From Pseudomonadota bacterium (lineage in GTDB: Bacteria; Pseudomonadota; Gammaproteobacteria; Steroidobacterales; Steroidobacteraceae): 42,633 nt of DNA. Position 1 is the first letter of the stretch. Every line of letters begins with the position of its first letter. Below the pieces are notes generated by a model, which worked only from the letters and a program-made list of their open reading frames with translations, was not told the DNA's origin and did no database searches. The translations under genes were made by a program, and so were the position numbers. This document shows, piece by piece, positions 34,068 to 42,633 of this stretch. The stretch is from assembly GCA_947454465.1 (NCBI GenBank), contig CANGJP010000013.1, forward strand, positions 1-42,633, written 5' to 3'.

Positions 34068-35276
34068 TTAGAAGGGTTTGAATGATTTGGATTCAATGTA
34101 AGTGCGAATGCGTTCTGCAGCGAGTCGACATTCATCAATGCTGGCGGTGAGGGACAAGCGAACATGACCCTTGCCGGGGTCGCCTTGGTGAGTCTGGCGC
34201 GATAAGTAACGACCGGGCAAGACCATAACGCTACTCTGTTCGTAGAGTTCACGCGTAAAGTGTTCATCATCACCAACATATGGCCAGAGATAAAAGCCAG
34301 CGTCAGGTGCGCTTATGTTTAGGACAGGTTGCAGGATTGGAATCATCGCAGCGAATTTAGCTTGATAGAGTTTTCTATTCTCACTTACATGCGACTCGTC
34401 ATTCCATGCAAGTAAACTGGCCTGTTGAGTCGGAGGTGGCATGGCGCAACCGTGATAGGTTCTGTAGAGCAGAAAGGGCTTAATGAGTTTAGGGTCGCCT
34501 GCAACAAAGCCTGAGCGAAGCCCCGGTACACTCGAACGTTTTGAGAGGCTATAAAAAGCCATGCATCGTGATAAGTCAGTGCGCCCACAGGCGATGGCGG
34601 TTTGAATTAAGCCGGTAGGTGGATTTTCTTCGTTGAGATAGATATCGGAATAGCATTCATCAGAGGCAATGACAAAATCATATTGATCTGCCAGTTCGAG
34701 CGCACGTTTAAAATAGTCTAATGACATGACCGCACCGGTTGGGTTACCTGGCGAGCATAAAAATAGAATTTGGCAGCGTTTCCAAGTCTCCGCAGAGATG
34801 CTCTCTAAATCAGGAAGATATTGCGTTGCGGCGGTCGTATTTAGAAACACAGGTTCTGCACCCGCTAACAATGCGGCCCCTTCATAAATTTGGTAGAACG
34901 GATTGGGCATCAACACAGCGGCGGGTTCACTGCGATCAACCACCGCCTGTACGAACGAAAATAATGCTTCACGAGTGCCGTTGACTGGCAAGATCATCGT
35001 GTCTGCATTGATACTGTCGTTTGGTAACTTGAATCGTCGTGTCACCCATTCTGCTATAGATTGTCTCAGCTCTGGTATTCCAGCAGTCAGAGGATAATGA
35101 CCTAATCCACGCATGTGCTTGATTAATGCCTGCTCAATAAAAGCAGGTGCCGGGTGTCTCGGTTCGCCAATCTGCAGGCCAATTAAGGCCAGTTGTGGAT
35201 TCGGTTGGCTGTGCGCTAATAGGGCGCGCAATCTCTCGAATGGATAAGGTTTGAGAGCTGAAAGGCTAGGGTTCAT
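34068..35276 (-). CDS. dapC: Succinyldiaminopimelate aminotransferase DapC
   Basis: DapC is a PLP enzyme converting N-succinyl-2-amino-6-ketopimelate to N-succinyl-LL-DAP with glutamate as donor. The 402-residue class I/II aminotransferase has the PLP contacts SPGNPTG (N178), the D206 region ASDECYSDIY, Schiff-base lysine K246 in YSLSKRSSVPGLRSGF and the carboxylate-binding arginine near HVRLSLTASIDECRLAAERI. Its N-terminus LSALKPYPFERLRALLA resembles pseudomonad and beta-proteobacterial DapC. Position between glnD and dapD supports DapC over a generic aminotransferase; enterics use ArgD for this step. Confidence 0.93.
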   Translation of the reverse strand: MNPSLSALKPYPFERLRALLAHSQPNPQLALIGLQIGEPRHPAPAFIEQALIKHMRGLGHYPLTAGIPELRQSIAEWVTRRFKLPNDSINADTMILPVNGTREALFSFVQAVVDRSEPAAVLMPNPFYQIYEGAALLAGAEPVFLNTTAATQYLPDLESISAETWKRCQILFLCSPGNPTGAVMSLDYFKRALELADQYDFVIASDECYSDIYLNEENPPTGLIQTAIACGRTDLSRCMAFYSLSKRSSVPGLRSGFVAGDPKLIKPFLLYRTYHGCAMPPPTQQASLLAWNDESHVSENRKLYQAKFAAMIPILQPVLNISAPDAGFYLWPYVGDDEHFTRELYEQSSVMVLPGRYLSRQTHQGDPGKGHVRLSLTASIDECRLAAERIRTYIESKSFKPF

Positions 35277-35320
35277 TACATTACTTGGCTAGATTCTATT
35301 TGATGTGAATGTGTTAACAC

Positions 35321-38020
35321 TCATTTGGCGGGTTTTTGATCCAGTTCGGTGATCAATCTTTGCTGCAATTGATTGCGTGTTTCTGTGCTCAGTGGTTTTC
35401 CTGCTGTATCTGTTACATAGAACACGTCTTCAGCACGTTCACCTACTGTGCTAATTTTGGCATCATGTAAATAAACATGCTCTTGCATCAGGACCCTGCC
35501 GATCTTTGATAACAGTCCAGGACGGTCGCCAGCGATTAATTCCATGATGGTGCGCTTGTTGATCGTGTCTTCGCTGAAATTCAATTGGGTGGTGGTCGTA
35601 AATAGTCTGACTTGGCGATTGGCCCGACGAGTTACGGTTAATGAGTAGCCATCGGGCCCAGCCAAAATGCAGCTGAGTTCTTTTTCAATTTCTACAATAC
35701 GATTTTTATCACTTAATTCTTTGTTGTTCTCTTCCAGTACGGTGTAGGTATCTAACGAGTGGCCGTCTTGGGTCTGAATGATGCGTGCGTCCACGATATT
35801 CAGCCCCATTTGGTCGAGCAGTGCGGTGGTTTTGGCAAAGCTGTTTTGCGGGGTTGGCGTATAGGCCAGCACAGTCGTGCCACCGCGCCCAGTAATTTGT
35901 CGTATGCGTACCAGCGGTATATTGTCATCATTAGGGCGTCGTGCTAACAGTTCAGTATGCCATGCAATTTCGTTGGCGTTGAAGCGGATGAAGTAAACGT
36001 CTGGAAATCGTTCCCACAATGAAGTAATGAGTGTCGGCTCAATGCCTGCTCCAGTTAGTAACTCCTTGGTTTTTGATTTGTTTTCTTCAATGAGTTCATC
36101 TTTATCAATGAGATTTTCTGGACCGCGTCGCAGGGCTTTTTTTACAGCCTCATAGAATTCATTGAACAACGATGCTTTCCAGTTGTTCCACATTTTCGGA
36201 TTGGTCCCGCGAACATCAGAGACGGTTAGTACATACAGATAATCCAAGTGAGTTTGGTCACCAACCAGTTCTGCAAATTCATGAATCACTTGCGGGTCGC
36301 TGATGTCTTTCTTTTGTGCTGTCATCGAAAAGACAAGATGATTACGTACCAGCCATGAAACAAGCCTTGCATCGTAGCGGGACATGCCTTGTTCCAAGCA
36401 AAAGGTCTCAGAATCGACGGAGCCAAGTTCACTGTGATCGCCGCCGCGTCCTTTAGCGATGTCGTGGAACAGCGCGCCCAGGTAGGCCACTTCCGGTTTG
36501 GGTAAGGCCTGCATGACTTGCGAAATGGCAGGTAATTCATGATCAAATTTAGGCATAGCCAGACGACGCAAGTTACTCAGTACGAACAGGGTATGCGCAT
36601 CGACGGTATATACATGGAATAAATCGTATTGCATGCGACCGACAACCCGGCCGAACGCAGGGATGTAACGACCCAAGACACCATAAGTATTCATGCGTCG
36701 TAATTCATGCGTGACACCTACGGGAGCCAGCAAAATTTCCATAAACAGTCGGTGGTTCCGTGGTTGTTGACGAAACTCATCGTCGATCAGCCATAAGTCA
36801 CGAGTGACTTGTCGAATTGTCGGTGCACTGACGCCGCGTAATTCTGGGTGCTGCTGCAGTACGACAAATATTTCTAGCAGAGACGATGGATTGCGTTCGA
36901 ATACATCTTCGTTAGTTGTTTCCAGATAGCCGTTGCGGATTTGGAAGCGAGGGTTGACGGGTATGGGTGCAACGTTTGGATTGGAGAGGATGGCTTCACT
37001 AAAGAGTTGCAAGAGCATTTCATTGAGCAAGCTGATTTCCATCGCATTGCGGTAGTAGCGTTGCATGAATTGTTCAACAGCCAGCGTATAAGTGGCGTCT
37101 TCGTAGCCGAACATCTGGGCGAGTTTGATTTGGTAATCAAATAGGATGCGGTCTTCACGGCGGCCGGTCAGGACATGCAGTGCGAAGCGCACTCGCCATA
37201 AAAAGGCTTGCGCTGCTTTCAGTTTGCGTAGTTCGCTGCGAGTTAAGAAATTGTGTTTGACCAACTCATCAAGTGAGTCTGCGCCGAAGTGACGCTTAGC
37301 TACCCAGCCAATGGTCTGAATGTCTCGCAGGCCGCCAGGACTGGATTTTACATTGGGTTCAAGGTTGTAGGCGGTGTCATGGAATCGATGATGGCGAGCA
37401 ACCTGTTCAGCTACTTTGGCTTCAAAGAAAGCTTTGGTAGGCCAGACATTTTCTGGAGCGAGTGCGCGGCGCATCGCATCCAGTAGGGTGTCGGGGCCGA
37501 CTAGCAGTCGCGACTCAATCAAGGTGGTGGCGATGCTCACGTCTCCCTCGCTTTCGCGTTGGCAGTCATCAATGGTGCGCACGCTATGTCCCACTTCCAG
37601 ACCAATGTCCCACATAAATGCGAGAAATTTTTCCAGTTTAGACTGCCAAGTACTGTCCTCGCTTTTAGGCAGGAGGATCATGACATCAATATCAGAGCAT
37701 AGATTGAGTTCACCGCGCCCATAGCCGCCGACGGCGATGAGGGCTAATTCTTTATGGTATTTACCGACCTGCATATTCCATGCAGTACGCAGCAGCGCGT
37801 CGACTAGTCGGGCGCGGTCCCGCACGATAACTTCAACGGAATCTTCGTCTTGAAAGCGTTGCTTAAGTCGGTTGTCTCCTTCACTCAACACCGACCGAAA
37901 GGCAGTCACTGAAAAGCCATTCGCATTCAGTTCAGGTTCTACTGAGTTCAGGTAGTCCCATGCCGGATCATGGGCATAGGGCGTCGAATCGTCTGAAGAG
38001 GCGGGTTTCAAGTTTTGCAT
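35321..38020 (-). CDS. glnD: Bifunctional PII uridylyltransferase/uridylyl-removing enzyme
   Basis: GlnD senses glutamine and adds UMP to, or removes it from, PII proteins, controlling glutamine synthetase and NtrBC. The 899-residue product has the nucleotidyltransferase motif AVGGYGRGELNLCSDIDV (metal ligands D110 and D112) and the GlnD-typical segment NLEPNVKSSPGGLRDIQTIGWVAKRHFG. The HD hydrolase motif is GALFHDIAKGRGGDHSELG (H519-D520). Two C-terminal ACT domains, beginning near TVLAYTPTPQNSFAKTTALLDQMGLNIVDARI and RTIMELIAGDRPGLLSKIGRVLMQ, would bind glutamine. Length is standard. It leads the glnD-dapC-dapD run, 44 bp before dapC, with map 106 bp upstream on the same strand. Confidence 0.97.
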   Translation of the reverse strand: MQNLKPASSDDSTPYAHDPAWDYLNSVEPELNANGFSVTAFRSVLSEGDNRLKQRFQDEDSVEVIVRDRARLVDALLRTAWNMQVGKYHKELALIAVGGYGRGELNLCSDIDVMILLPKSEDSTWQSKLEKFLAFMWDIGLEVGHSVRTIDDCQRESEGDVSIATTLIESRLLVGPDTLLDAMRRALAPENVWPTKAFFEAKVAEQVARHHRFHDTAYNLEPNVKSSPGGLRDIQTIGWVAKRHFGADSLDELVKHNFLTRSELRKLKAAQAFLWRVRFALHVLTGRREDRILFDYQIKLAQMFGYEDATYTLAVEQFMQRYYRNAMEISLLNEMLLQLFSEAILSNPNVAPIPVNPRFQIRNGYLETTNEDVFERNPSSLLEIFVVLQQHPELRGVSAPTIRQVTRDLWLIDDEFRQQPRNHRLFMEILLAPVGVTHELRRMNTYGVLGRYIPAFGRVVGRMQYDLFHVYTVDAHTLFVLSNLRRLAMPKFDHELPAISQVMQALPKPEVAYLGALFHDIAKGRGGDHSELGSVDSETFCLEQGMSRYDARLVSWLVRNHLVFSMTAQKKDISDPQVIHEFAELVGDQTHLDYLYVLTVSDVRGTNPKMWNNWKASLFNEFYEAVKKALRRGPENLIDKDELIEENKSKTKELLTGAGIEPTLITSLWERFPDVYFIRFNANEIAWHTELLARRPNDDNIPLVRIRQITGRGGTTVLAYTPTPQNSFAKTTALLDQMGLNIVDARIIQTQDGHSLDTYTVLEENNKELSDKNRIVEIEKELSCILAGPDGYSLTVTRRANRQVRLFTTTTQLNFSEDTINKRTIMELIAGDRPGLLSKIGRVLMQEHVYLHDAKISTVGERAEDVFYVTDTAGKPLSTETRNQLQQRLITELDQKPAK

Positions 38021-38053
38021 ACAAAAAAATGGACTGACTTGTAAAGTGAACCT

Positions 38054-38065
38054 GCCTGTACAGGC
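38054..38065. promoter_or_regulatory. 12-bp palindrome upstream of glnD
   Basis: GCCTGTACAGGC is a perfect palindrome in the 106-bp gap between map and glnD, 34 bp before the glnD start. It could be an operator or a small hairpin. It is not a LexA box, since the CTGT and ACAG halves have no 8-bp spacer. Confidence 0.3.
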
Positions 38066-38126
38066 GCACGCATGATGCCACAGACGGGCTTATAGGTTTG
38101 CTATCTAGGTCATGGTGTTGGCCCGA

Positions 38127-38909
38127 TCAAATCGGTGGGCCTTGTTCGCGTTCTTTAGTACCTAAGGTGAGCACTTCATAGCCGGTTTCAGTAATCAATA
38201 CGGTGTGCTCCCATTGGGCGGATAAGGAATGATCCTTGGTGATGACTGTCCAGCCATCTGGTAGTAGTCGTACATGGCGCTTGCCAACATTGACCATGGG
38301 TTCGACCGTAATGGTCATGCCTGCTTGTAATTGCATTCCGGACCCTGGGTTGCCGTAATGGAGAACCTGTGGGTCTTCATGGAAGGTCTGGCCGATGCCG
38401 TGTCCGCAGTATTCGCGCACCACGGAGTAATGCTCGGCTTCAACGTATTTCTGAATGGCCGCGCCAATATCACCTAAATGAGCGCCATGTCGTAATTGCT
38501 TGATACCTAGCCACATGGCCCGGTAGGTCACATCGATAAGGCGTTCGGTTGATGGGGCGACGGTGCCCACGGCAAAGGTGCGGCTTGCATCACCGTGCCA
38601 GCCATCGGTAATGGGGGTGACATCAACATTGATGATGTCACCTGACTTGAGTTTTTTGTCGCTGGGAATGCCATGACACACCACGTGATTGACTGAGGTG
38701 CAGATCGAACGGGGGAATCCTCGGTAGTTCAGGGGGGCAGGCACAGTCTTTTGCACCTCCAGCATGTGTTGGTGGCACAGGTGGTTGAGCTCGTCGGTGG
38801 TGATGCCGGGTTGGACAAAGGGTTCAATAAAATCAAGGAGATCGGCGGCCATGCGGCCTGCGCGGCGCATCGCCTCCTGTTCAGCGGGGTTTTTGATGGT
38901 GAATTTCAT
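38127..38909 (-). CDS. map: Methionine aminopeptidase, type I
   Basis: Map removes N-terminal methionine from nascent proteins. Starting at the ATG ending at 38909, the product is 260 residues (E. coli 264) and begins MKFTIKNPAEQEAMRRAGRMAADLLDFIEPFVQPGITTDELN. The frame stays open 64 codons further upstream, but that part overlaps the rpsB promoter and leader and has no family match. The five metal ligands are in place: two Asp in NVDVTPITDGWHGDASRTF, His in GHGIGQTFHEDP, Glu in TITVEPMVN and Glu in SAQWEHTVLIT. It is divergent from rpsB, as in E. coli, and glnD lies downstream. Confidence 0.96.
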   Translation of the reverse strand: MKFTIKNPAEQEAMRRAGRMAADLLDFIEPFVQPGITTDELNHLCHQHMLEVQKTVPAPLNYRGFPRSICTSVNHVVCHGIPSDKKLKSGDIINVDVTPITDGWHGDASRTFAVGTVAPSTERLIDVTYRAMWLGIKQLRHGAHLGDIGAAIQKYVEAEHYSVVREYCGHGIGQTFHEDPQVLHYGNPGSGMQLQAGMTITVEPMVNVGKRHVRLLPDGWTVITKDHSLSAQWEHTVLITETGYEVLTLGTKEREQGPPI

Positions 38910-38983
38910 GGTCGTCAGGATGGGGCGCCGAGCTGCGGCCTGGCCCGCTTGCTGAATCTGCGCACGCTCTCGTGCATAAATAG

Positions 38984-39012
38984 TTGGTTGATAAGGGAAC
39001 TCATGGTATAAA
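38984..39012 (+). promoter_or_regulatory. Putative rpsB promoter
   Basis: TTGGTT (38984-38989) and TATAAA (39007-39012) are separated by 17 bp and followed by a GC-rich GCGCGCG stretch, reminiscent of the discriminator of stringently controlled ribosomal promoters. A start near 39019 would give rpsB a leader of about 160 nt, similar to that of E. coli rpsB. Confidence 0.6.
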
Positions 39013-39018
39013 GCGCGC

Positions 39019-39178
39019 GTTTTTTTATCAATCAAAACCACACACGTACCGACACTTGCGGCTGGGTGCTTGGGAATTGAGCGACGAATCCATATATCCA
39101 AAGGATTCGGGTGAAAGTTCTCGGGTTGTCGTAAGGGGTGCGTGGCGGCCTAACCCCACAATTTGGAGTAGTTTAAGT
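39019..39178 (+). promoter_or_regulatory. Structured rpsB leader, possible S2 autoregulation element
   Basis: The leader contains CGAATCC (39085-39091) pairing with GGATTCG (39103-39109), and GGGGT (39135-39139) pairing with ACCCC (39153-39157), just before the GGAG ribosome binding site (39165-39168). In E. coli, S2 represses rpsB-tsf through its own leader. Similar length and hairpin placement suggest the same here, but I have not matched a consensus. Confidence 0.5.
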
Positions 39179-40036
39179 ATGTCCAGCGTGTCTATGCGAC
39201 AGATGTTGGAAGCGGGTGTTCATTTCGGACATCAAACCCGTTTCTGGAACCCGAAGATGGCTCCCTATATTTTTGGTGAGCGCAATCGAATTCATATCGT
39301 CAATCTCGAAAAATCACTGCCATTATTCAATACTGCGGCAGGGTTTATTCGTCAGATCGTCGCCAATGGCGGCAAAGTTCTCTTTGTCGGTACTAAGCGT
39401 TCTGCCCGTGAAGCTGTGAAGCAGGAAGCCGAGCGCTGTGGTATGCCGCACGTGAGTCATCGATGGTTAGGCGGCATGCTCACCAATTTCAAAACAGTTC
39501 GTCAGTCCGTTAAGCGATTGAAAGATTTAGAGGAAATGGTAGCCAATGGCACCTTGAGTCATCACAATAAGCGCGAAGGCATTCAGTTGCGTCGTGAGTT
39601 GGAGAAATTGCAACGCAGTCTCGGTGGCATCAAGAATATGGATTCATTGCCGGACGTGTTGTTTGTCATCGATGTCGGCCATGAGCACATCGCTATTCAT
39701 GAAGCTAAAAAGCTAGGTATTCCGGTAGTCGCCGTGGTGGACACCAATTGCTCACCCGATGGCGTGGATTATTTGATTCCAGGTAACGATGATGCCATGC
39801 GTGCTATTCAACTGTATGTCACGGGTGTTGCTGATTCCGTACTAGATGGTCGTTCTGCGGCACCAGTCGTGACAGTCAGTGAAGATGAGTTTGTGGAGTT
39901 GGATGAGGAAGGCAAGCCCAAAGGGCGTCCTGCTGCGGCTCCACGTCGTAAGCCTGCTGCCGCTGCGGTTCGAAAGAAAGCTGCTCCCCGCGTTGCAGTA
40001 GCTGATGCCGATGATGAGGCAGCTGACGAAGCGTGA
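39179..40036 (+). CDS. rpsB: 30S ribosomal protein S2 with extended C-terminal tail
   Basis: S2 binds late to the 30S subunit near the platform. The start at ATG 39179 has GGAG 10 nt upstream and opens with [27 protein letters not shown], the S2 signature; the frame opens earlier but only through leader sequence. Conserved segments [43 protein letters not shown] and [42 protein letters not shown] are intact. At 285 residues it is some 40 longer than E. coli S2 (241). The extra part is a low-complexity tail, [26 protein letters not shown] followed by an acidic end ([10 protein letters not shown]). tsf follows after 112 bp with an attenuator-like hairpin between. Confidence 0.97.
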   Translation: MSSVSMRQMLEAGVHFGHQTRFWNPKMAPYIFGERNRIHIVNLEKSLPLFNTAAGFIRQIVANGGKVLFVGTKRSAREAVKQEAERCGMPHVSHRWLGGMLTNFKTVRQSVKRLKDLEEMVANGTLSHHNKREGIQLRRELEKLQRSLGGIKNMDSLPDVLFVIDVGHEHIAIHEAKKLGIPVVAVVDTNCSPDGVDYLIPGNDDAMRAIQLYVTGVADSVLDGRSAAPVVTVSEDEFVELDEEGKPKGRPAAAPRRKPAAAAVRKKAAPRVAVADADDEAADEA

Positions 40037-40046
40037 TTGGAATAAT

Positions 40047-40069
40047 AAAGGGTCGGATACAGGCCCTTT
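40047..40069 (+). terminator. Attenuator-like hairpin between rpsB and tsf
   Basis: AAAGGG (40047-40052) pairs with CCCTTT (40064-40069) across 11 nt, followed by a weak GTTG tail. It is probably a partial terminator that sets the S2 to EF-Ts ratio. Confidence 0.55.
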
Positions 40070-40148
40070 GTTGAGTACTTCTTGTTTAAAACTGTGGGTG
40101 CCGTTGGGTCTGATTAACACGACGGTCATCACCTTGGAGATGTAAGAA

Positions 40149-41039
40149 ATGTCTGTAACCGCTGAAGCTGTCAAGATTCTGCGTGAGCGCACCGGCGCTG
40201 GCATGATGGAATGTAAAAAAGCATTGGTTGAAACGGCGGGTGATCTGGATGCCGCTGCGGAATTGATGCGTAAATCAGGTTTGACCAAGGCTGATAAAAA
40301 AGCCGGTCGTATTGCCGCCGAGGGTGTGGTGGTCATCGAGCGCAGTGCCGATGGCAAGACTGCTGTACTAGTGGAAGTTAATTGCGAAACGGACTTCGTT
40401 GCTCGTGAGCAAGATTTTCAGGTTTTTGCTGCCAATGCGGGTAAGTTGGCATTGGCTACTCGTGCGACTGACGTGACAACGTTGCTTGAAACCAAGTTGG
40501 CGGATGGCAGTACGCTTGAAGAGATGCGTCGCGCACTGATTGCCAAAATTGGTGAAAATATCAGCGTGCGTCGCATCGGGTTGCTGGATGCACCTGCCGT
40601 GCTGGGTGCTTATCTCCATGGTTCCCGTATCGGTGCACTGGTTGCGCTGAAGTCGGGCGAGGAAGCGGTCGCCAAGGATGTCGCCATGCATGTTGCCGCG
40701 ATCAATCCAGCTCACCTATCTATTAGCGATGTGCCTAACGAAGTTGTAGATAAAGAAAAGGCCATTCAGCTTGAAATGATCAAGTCCGATCCGAAGAATG
40801 CTGGTAAGCCTGAAGACATGCTGGTCAAGATCATTGACGGTAAGTTGCGCAAGTGGGTGGGTGAAATCACCCTTCTAGGCCAGCCCTTCGTAAAAGATGA
40901 TAAGCAGACCGTTGAGCAGTTCCTCAAGCAATCCAAAGCCGAAATTCAGTCGTTCCTTCGATTTGAAGTTGGCGCTGGTATTGAAAAGAAGCAGGAAGAC
41001 TTTGCTGCTGAAGTCATGAAGCAGGCTTTTGGCGGTTAA
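40149..41039 (+). CDS. tsf: Translation elongation factor Ts
   Basis: EF-Ts is the nucleotide exchange factor for EF-Tu. The 296-residue protein starts with the UBA-like domain and signature VKILRERTGAGMMECKKALVETAGDLDAAAELMRKSGL. It has the conserved TDFVAR motif in VEVNCETDFVAREQDF, which contacts the EF-Tu nucleotide pocket, and the core GKPEDMLVKIIDGKLRKWVGEITLLGQPFVKDDKQTVEQFL. Length matches the family (E. coli 283). A GGAG ribosome binding site precedes the ATG. It follows rpsB as in nearly all bacteria and ends at a strong terminator. Confidence 0.98.
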   Translation: MSVTAEAVKILRERTGAGMMECKKALVETAGDLDAAAELMRKSGLTKADKKAGRIAAEGVVVIERSADGKTAVLVEVNCETDFVAREQDFQVFAANAGKLALATRATDVTTLLETKLADGSTLEEMRRALIAKIGENISVRRIGLLDAPAVLGAYLHGSRIGALVALKSGEEAVAKDVAMHVAAINPAHLSISDVPNEVVDKEKAIQLEMIKSDPKNAGKPEDMLVKIIDGKLRKWVGEITLLGQPFVKDDKQTVEQFLKQSKAEIQSFLRFEVGAGIEKKQEDFAAEVMKQAFGG

Positions 41040-41070
41040 AGCGGCGGCCTGACCTGACGAGTACTGATTC

Positions 41071-41099
41071 AGAACCCCGCCTAGAGCGGGGTTCTTTTT
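41071..41099 (+). terminator. Intrinsic terminator after tsf
   Basis: AGAACCCCGC (41071-41080) and GCGGGGTTCT (41086-41095) form a perfect 10-bp stem with loop CTAGA, followed by a run of T to 41099. It separates rpsB-tsf from pyrH. Confidence 0.95.
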
Positions 41100-41156
41100 A
41101 ATAAATTACAGGAAGTTAAGCCCAATGCCTTTGTCACAGGATAAACTCTGGCCATT

Positions 41157-41933
41157 ATGAGTAACAGTAATTTAAGTACTAGCATGGATCACCCAATCGT
41201 TTCCGGCACGAGCAAGAATGGCAACGGAAAATTGTCGCGCATTTTGCTTAAATTATCGGGCGAGGCGCTGATGGGTGAAGGTGACTATGGGATTGATCCG
41301 GTGATGCTAAAACGGATTGCCAAGGAGATTTGCGAGGTCAGTAATCTAGGCGTACAGGTTGCCGTGGTCATTGGTGGGGGCAATATTTTTCGCGGAGCGG
41401 GCTTGGCCCGTGCTGGAATGGATCGCGTCACGGGTGATCACATGGGTATGCTGGCGACGGTGATTAATTCTTTGGCGATGCAGGATGCGCTGGAGTCTTT
41501 AGGCAGTCATGTGCGTGTCATGTCCGCTGTTCGTATTAACGAAGTTTGTGAGGAATATATCCGTCGGCGTGCCGTACGGCATCTCGAAAAAAACCGAGTC
41601 ACTATTTTTGCAGCAGGAACTGGAAATCCTTTCTTCACCACGGATTCGGCGGCGAGTCTACGTGCTATTGAAATTAATGCTGATCTGTTGCTTAAAGCGA
41701 CCAAAGTGGACGGTATTTATACTGCTGATCCTAAAAAGGATCCTGATGCAAAGAAATATGACCATCTTAAATTCGAGAAAGTTTTGGCGGATGGCTTGGG
41801 TGTCATGGATGCCACTGCAATCGTGATGTGCCGAGAAAATAATTTGCCCTTGCGGGTATTTGATTTGACTGTGCCGGGTGAATTACTGCGTATTGTGCGT
41901 GGTGAGGATGTCGGTACTCTGGTTACTAACTAA
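41157..41933 (+). CDS. pyrH: UMP kinase
   Basis: PyrH phosphorylates UMP to UDP, feeding pyrimidine nucleotides, and belongs to the amino-acid-kinase fold. The 258-residue product has [83 protein letters not shown] and [20 protein letters not shown]. It carries about 20 more N-terminal residues than E. coli PyrH (241). No Shine-Dalgarno sequence precedes ATG 41157; ATG 41184 inside the extension is an alternative start. It stands between the tsf terminator and frr, so it should have its own promoter; frr follows after 44 bp. Confidence 0.96.
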   Translation: MSNSNLSTSMDHPIVSGTSKNGNGKLSRILLKLSGEALMGEGDYGIDPVMLKRIAKEICEVSNLGVQVAVVIGGGNIFRGAGLARAGMDRVTGDHMGMLATVINSLAMQDALESLGSHVRVMSAVRINEVCEEYIRRRAVRHLEKNRVTIFAAGTGNPFFTTDSAASLRAIEINADLLLKATKVDGIYTADPKKDPDAKKYDHLKFEKVLADGLGVMDATAIVMCRENNLPLRVFDLTVPGELLRIVRGEDVGTLVTN

Positions 41934-41977
41934 TTCATCCTTATCCCTACTGAACCTGGTTTCAAGACGGAGTCACC

Positions 41978-42535
41978 ATGATTGAAGATGTCAAGAAAGA
42001 TGCGAATGAGCGTATGCAGAAATGCGTGTTGGCATTGCGCAATGAACTAAAAAAACTGCGCACGGGGCGTGCTCATCCTAGTCTCGTCGATCATCTAAAA
42101 GTTGACTATTACGGAACTAATACGCCCTTGTCGCAGGTGGCGCGTATCAATGTAGAAGATGCGCGAACACTGGTGGTCACGCCGTTTGATAAGGGGATGG
42201 TTCAGGTGATTGAAAAAGCCATCATGAAATCTGATCTGGGATTGATGCCGAATACTGCCGGTATGATTATTCGTATTCCGATGCCGCCTCTGACTGAAGA
42301 GCGTAGACGTGATATGACCAAGGTGGTGCGTAACGAAGCTGAAGGAGCGCGTGTGGCTGTGCGTAATGTACGCCGTGACGTACTGAACGATGTTAAAGAA
42401 TTGCTTAAGGAAAAGTTAGTGACACAAGATGAAGAGCATCGTGCGCAGGATGAAATTCAAAAATTGACTGATAAGTATGTTGCGGAAATTGAGCAGGTGT
42501 TAGTTGAAAAAGAAAAAGAAGTGATGCAGGTTTGA
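41978..42535 (+). CDS. frr: Ribosome recycling factor
   Basis: RRF works with EF-G to split post-termination ribosomes. The 185-residue protein, exactly the usual length, begins [57 protein letters not shown]. It has the conserved [25 protein letters not shown] helix region and ends in the third long helix. A CGGAG ribosome binding site precedes the ATG. The uppS start follows 3 bp after its stop. Confidence 0.98.
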   Translation: MIEDVKKDANERMQKCVLALRNELKKLRTGRAHPSLVDHLKVDYYGTNTPLSQVARINVEDARTLVVTPFDKGMVQVIEKAIMKSDLGLMPNTAGMIIRIPMPPLTEERRRDMTKVVRNEAEGARVAVRNVRRDVLNDVKELLKEKLVTQDEEHRAQDEIQKLTDKYVAEIEQVLVEKEKEVMQV

Positions 42536-42538
42536 GTC

Positions 42539-42633
42539 GTGTCTAAAAGCGCAATCACTGGTAAGCAGCCTCGTCATGTTGCTGTCATTATGGATGGCAA
42601 CGGTCGTTGGGCAAAAAAACGCTTTATGCCTAG
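42539..42633 (+). CDS. uppS: Undecaprenyl diphosphate synthase (N-terminal part, cut by window edge)
   Basis: Read from the raw sequence: GTG 42539 opens [30 protein letters not shown] before the window ends. [16 protein letters not shown] is the cis-prenyltransferase signature, with the catalytic Asp in MDGNGRWA. UppS makes the C55 lipid carrier for peptidoglycan and other envelope polymers. The position 3 bp after frr matches the common pyrH-frr-uppS order. About 31 codons are present. Confidence 0.93.
   Translation, partial: MSKSAITGKQPRHVAVIMDGNGRWAKKRFMP

Noticed and set aside
38910-39101. N-terminal extension of Map
   Set aside because: The 64 extra codons overlap the rpsB promoter region and do not resemble the family; the chosen start gives the normal length.
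38984-39178. N-terminal extension of S2
   Set aside because: The open frame upstream of ATG 39179 runs through promoter and leader sequence; S2 proteins begin at the chosen ATG, which has a ribosome binding site.

Overview
The window looks like chromosomal DNA from a free-living gammaproteobacterium outside the enterics. I infer this from the neighbourhoods yfjD-ypjD-ffh, yoaA-tsaB, phoB-phoR and map/rpsB-tsf-pyrH-frr-uppS, from a DsbB, and from a GTP-type PEP carboxykinase. Base and codon use look even throughout. I see no insertion sequence, prophage, tRNA, rRNA or CRISPR array. I would not commit to a genus.

Layout. 1-8.1 kb: the start of a PP2C-type phosphatase gene (minus, cut by the window edge), radA, then yfjD and ypjD on the minus strand divergent from ffh, galE (minus) and srkA. 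8.2-13 kb: typA-dusA (plus) converging on pckG (minus). 13.2-16.5 kb: an exported DUF11-like protein of unknown role, overlapping yoaA and then tsaB. 16.5-20 kb: phoB-phoR-phoU and dsbB. 20.1-25.7 kb: a three-gene tripartite efflux operon (outer-membrane lipoprotein, adaptor, RND pump) behind a three-copy 10-bp repeat. 25.7-27.3 kb: dapE-yffB (minus). 27.5-33.2 kb: pstB, an outer-membrane porin, pstS, pstC, pstA. 33.2-38 kb: glnD-dapC-dapD (minus). 38.1 kb to the end: map (minus) divergent from rpsB-tsf-pyrH-frr-uppS (the last cut by the edge).

How it fits together. The central 17 kb is a phosphate-acquisition region. Pho-box-like sequences (two 7-mers 4 bp apart) lie before phoB, pstB, the porin gene and pstS. 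In the best case, before the porin, a TATAAA -10 element begins exactly 10 bp after the box. The model is that PhoR/PhoB switch on the outer-membrane porin, periplasmic PstS and the PstCAB transporter together, with PhoU coupling transport to PhoR. Lysine/diaminopimelate genes (dapE, dapC, dapD) and the nitrogen sensor glnD flank this region, as if the pst block had been inserted into a dap cluster.

No clearly new multi-gene system is visible. The least explained items are the efflux operon (CTTAAT repeat operator, adaptor without an obvious lipoyl motif, pump with an altered TM4 acidic motif), the small exported protein coupled to yoaA, the porin embedded in the pst genes, and the Ala/Lys/Arg/Pro-rich tail on ribosomal protein S2.
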